A stretch of DNA of 6,608 nucleotides from an uncultured Dyadobacter sp. GTDB taxonomy: Bacteria > Bacteroidota > Bacteroidia > Cytophagales > Spirosomataceae. The notes under the pieces are model-generated. The model saw only the letters and a list, made by a program, of their open reading frames with translations, made no database searches and was not told the origin of the DNA. The position numbers and the translations under genes are program-made. Below, in pieces: positions 4,079 through 6,608 of this stretch. The stretch's first letter is position 1. Every line of letters starts with the position of its first letter. The stretch lies in assembly GCA_946481035.1 (NCBI GenBank), contig CAMLNK010000232.1, positions 1-6,608 on the forward strand, in the 5' to 3' direction.

Positions 4079-6608
4079 TGAAAAAACGTCGACAAAGACC
4101 TCAGCTGTTACTGATAGCAATGAGAATTTCATTTTACCAACTTTTACTGGCCGGTTTGTTCGCGGGGGTTTCGTTCGCGAACAACGCGGATGCGCAGGAA
4201 CTTTTAAAGCAAAAGGTGTCCATTCATGTTAAAAATCAGGAGATTAAGAATGTTCTGAAAGAACTTGATAAAACTTGCGACGTACATTTTACCTATGCGC
4301 CGTCGATCTTTCCGGCCCGGTATCGGGTAAATATTCAGGTAAACAACAAGTCGCTGGGAGAAGTTTTGGATGAGCTGCTTACCCCACTGGAGGTCAGCTA
4401 TCAGGTAGACGGCCAGCAAGTGATCCTCCAAAAGGAGAAAAGTGAGTCCGACCCGACGACCGACGAAGTAAACAATGCTACCTCTCTGGACAAACAGATT
4501 AAAGGAACCGTGAAAGACGAAAAAGGCGAGCTCCTGGCCGGCGTTACGATCATGGTAAAAGGGTCGAATCAGGGAACGGTTACGGATGCGGCGGGGAGTT
4601 TTTCGCTCAATTTGTCGGATACGGATGTGAGTACCGCCGTACTGGTTTTTAGTTTTGTGGGATACCAGTCCACCGAGGTTCCGGCTAGCGGGCAAACAGT
4701 TTTTGACATTGCCCTGCAGCCGTCGGTGAACCTGTTGGAACAGGTGGTCGTAACAGGCTACGGATCCAAAAAGGCTAAATACCTTTCCAGCTCCGTCGCA
4801 GTGATACCCAATGAGAAATTGCGGGATGTGACTTCGAATGAGCTGTCGAGCCTTTTGCAAGGTAAAGCTCCCGGCGTAGTGGTATCAACCAGCTCGGGAG
4901 ATCCTACCAGCGGGTCGAACATTCTGATCCGCGGGGCAGGTACCATTTCGGCCAGCACAGCGCCGTTGATCATTGTGGACGGGAATATCGGCGGATCTTA
5001 TAATCCTACTGATATCGAGTCTGTTACTGTTTTGAAAGATGCTGCCGCTACCGGTCTGTACGGCTCCCGGGCCGCGAATGGGGTGATCATCATCACGACC
5101 AAGATGGGGAAAGCCGGAAAGACCAAAATCGATTTCAGTACCACTTTGGGCTTTGCCGAGGCGACCACCGGAAAGTTCAAACTGATGAATTCCCAGCAGT
5201 TGTACGATTATCAGAAAACGTTTTACGACCGCGACCCGTCCATCGTCAATACCAATACCGACTGGTGGGACCTGGCATTCAGAAAGGGTTTCGTGAACAG
5301 CTACACCTTGTCGGCGTCGGGCGGTACAGAAAAGACTCAGTTCTATGTTTCCGGTAACTATTACAAGGAGCAGGGGACCGTTCTGGAAAATGATAAAACG
5401 GGGTATAATTTCCGGTCTAATATTACTTCTCAATTGACCAAGAAGCTGAAATTGAGCGTATTGTTCAATGGTATTTTCACACAGGATAATTACGAAAACA
5501 GTGGTACGCTTTACGACGCCTATGTAAACATGCCTTTCGATGCGGCATATGATGCCGACGGAAGCCCCATCGACGGCCGGACTGCGACCAACTGGCAGGG
5601 TAGGGACCGCGAAAACTTCCTACATTCCCTTCCATACAACTATTCGAAAGCAAGGAGTCTGAATGTCAATACGGACGTCAACCTGGATTACGCCATCACG
5701 CCCAAGCTGACATTCTCGACCTATAACCGCGTTCGTTTTTTCGACTATAAAGACGCCAGTTATTACGATAAAAGAACCAAGCAGGGTGGTGCGAACGGGG
5801 GCGAATTGTACAATTCCCGGTCTTATACCAGCCGCATACTCACTTCGAACAGATTGCGGTATGAGGAGAGTTTCGGATTGCATAACCTGGCTGTGCTCGC
5901 GGTAGGCGAAGCGGAGCGCAATTATTATGACGATGCGGCCATTTCGGGAAAAGGGCTTCCTCCGGGAAGAGACGTAATGTCGGTAGCCACGGATATCATC
6001 AATAACCCGACGGGCGGCAATGACCAATATAGTTTCAGCAAATACCTCGCGCAGGCCGACTACAATTTTGACAACCGTTATTTCGCGATCGCATCTTTTG
6101 TTCATGAGTATTCTTCCAAATTCGGAAGCAATAACCCGGCGGGTAACTTTTATCAGTTGGGCGGCTCGTGGATCGTCAGCAATGAAAGCTTCATGAAGGA
6201 ATGGAAAACCATCAGCTTTTTGAAATTCCGCGCGAGCTACGGAACCGTCGGTAATGCGGATGGTATATCCAACTACGCGGCATTGGGGCTATACAGCATC
6301 TCACAGGACGCCAGTTATGCCGGACTCCCGGGAGCCGCTCCCTCGCAGAAGGGCAATCCTGATTTGTCATGGGAGAAAATGAAAACAGCCAATATCGGTG
6401 CGGAAATTGGTTTGTTCAACAACAGACTCGATCTGACCGTCGACGCGTACGAGAAAAAATCCAGCGCACTTTTGTACAAGCAACCTTTGCAGGCTACAAC
6501 CGGTTACAGCTATCGCTGGGTAAATGCCGGGGCTGTCAGAAACCGGGGTATGGAGTTCAGCGCCACTTCGAAGAATATCGTCGGTGCATTTAACTGGGAA
6601 ACTAACCT
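4078..6608 (+). CDS. SusC/RagA-family TonB-dependent outer-membrane transporter with STN signalling domain (3' end cut by window)
   Basis: An uninterrupted frame of 843 codons runs from ATG 4078 to the right edge. Order of parts: signal peptide about 1-40 (MKKRRQ..., hydrophobic LLLAGLFAGVSFA, cut near ADA-Q); STN domain about 42-119, the periplasmic module used by signalling receptors to contact FecR; carboxypeptidase-regulatory-like beta-sandwich about 139-214 (QIKGTVKDEKGELLAGVTI, SFVGYQ); TonB-box-like EQVVVTGYG at 221-229; plug about 233-345 (LLQGKAPGV, LIRGAGTIS, PLIIVDG, DIESVTVLKDAAATGLYGS, ANGVIIITTK); then the beta-barrel, including WVNAGAVRNRGMEFS near the end. SusC proteins usually have about 1,000-1,150 residues, so about a fifth is missing. 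It imports a large ligand together with a SusD lipoprotein, expected just downstream. STN plus the upstream sigma and anti-sigma genes suggests ligand-induced self-regulation. An internal ATG at 4120 is possible, but the longer start gives the basic N-terminus usual in the family. The substrate is not predictable. Confidence 0.95.
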   Translation, partial: MKKRRQRPQLLLIAMRISFYQLLLAGLFAGVSFANNADAQELLKQKVSIHVKNQEIKNVLKELDKTCDVHFTYAPSIFPARYRVNIQVNNKSLGEVLDELLTPLEVSYQVDGQQVILQKEKSESDPTTDEVNNATSLDKQIKGTVKDEKGELLAGVTIMVKGSNQGTVTDAAGSFSLNLSDTDVSTAVLVFSFVGYQSTEVPASGQTVFDIALQPSVNLLEQVVVTGYGSKKAKYLSSSVAVIPNEKLRDVTSNELSSLLQGKAPGVVVSTSSGDPTSGSNILIRGAGTISASTAPLIIVDGNIGGSYNPTDIESVTVLKDAAATGLYGSRAANGVIIITTKMGKAGKTKIDFSTTLGFAEATTGKFKLMNSQQLYDYQKTFYDRDPSIVNTNTDWWDLAFRKGFVNSYTLSASGGTEKTQFYVSGNYYKEQGTVLENDKTGYNFRSNITSQLTKKLKLSVLFNGIFTQDNYENSGTLYDAYVNMPFDAAYDADGSPIDGRTATNWQGRDRENFLHSLPYNYSKARSLNVNTDVNLDYAITPKLTFSTYNRVRFFDYKDASYYDKRTKQGGANGGELYNSRSYTSRILTSNRLRYEESFGLHNLAVLAVGEAERNYYDDAAISGKGLPPGRDVMSVATDIINNPTGGNDQYSFSKYLAQADYNFDNRYFAIASFVHEYSSKFGSNNPAGNFYQLGGSWIVSNESFMKEWKTISFLKFRASYGTVGNADGISNYAALGLYSISQDASYAGLPGAAPSQKGNPDLSWEKMKTANIGAEIGLFNNRLDLTVDAYEKKSSALLYKQPLQATTGYSYRWVNAGAVRNRGMEFSATSKNIVGAFNWETN

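Noticed and set aside
4204..4860. Minus-strand open frame of 218 codons opposite susC
   Set aside because: It lies entirely antisense to well-conserved STN, beta-sandwich and plug-start coding sequence, shows no recognisable domain, and is explained by codon bias of susC.
5620..6105. Minus-strand open frame of 161 codons (and another at 4885-5433) opposite susC
   Set aside because: Both are antisense to the SusC plug and barrel; composition is that of a shadow frame, with no signal peptide or known motif.
1..6608. Search for CRISPR arrays, tRNA or rRNA genes, insertion sequences, and defence or toxin-antitoxin genes
   Set aside because: No regularly spaced repeats, transposase frames, terminal inverted repeats, tRNA-like cloverleaf or known defence domains were seen by eye.

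Overview
The window looks like chromosomal DNA of a Bacteroidota bacterium, probably a Cytophagales member resembling Dyadobacter or Spirosoma. That genus-level guess is inference from protein style. The main signs are a SusC/RagA-type TonB-dependent outer-membrane protein with an N-terminal signalling domain, a FecI-like ECF sigma factor, a FecR-like anti-sigma factor ending in the C-terminal domain usual in this phylum, and mostly weak Shine-Dalgarno signals.

Layout from left to right. Positions 650 down to 1 (minus strand, cut by the window edge) encode the N-terminal 216 residues of an exported nucleoside-hydrolase-like protein of the DUF1593/Sde182 type. Positions 651-938 form a divergent intergenic region with a possible small gene remnant. 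Positions 939-1805 encode an exported metallo-beta-lactamase-fold hydrolase of the N-acyl-homoserine-lactonase-like family with all metal ligands present. Positions 1806-2030 hold no recognisable gene, although the lactonase reading frame stays open for 64 codons past its stop. From 2031 to the right edge lies a FecI/FecR/SusC regulatory cassette: ECF sigma factor (2031-2645), membrane anti-sigma factor (2768-3877), and a SusC-like transporter with an STN domain (4078 to beyond 6608). A SusD partner and substrate-processing enzymes would be expected further right, outside the window.

How the genes probably work together: the STN domain of the SusC protein sits in the periplasm and, by analogy with FecA-FecR-FecI, reports substrate binding to the periplasmic part of the FecR-like protein. 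That protein crosses the inner membrane once and releases the sigma factor, which would then activate the transporter operon. The substrate cannot be read from the sequence.

The most interesting non-coding signal is in the 200-base gap between fecR and susC. A 12-pair hairpin there pairs fully only when read on the minus strand (two G-U pairs, which are A/C mismatches on the plus strand), and on that strand it is followed by a T run, as in an intrinsic terminator. An exact Bacteroidota -7 promoter element (TAnnTTTG) lies on the same strand about 85 bases before the hairpin. Together they suggest a short antisense RNA over the susC leader, similar in placement to the DonS-type antisense RNAs described for Bacteroides polysaccharide-utilisation loci. 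This is a prediction. The coding content belongs to known families.
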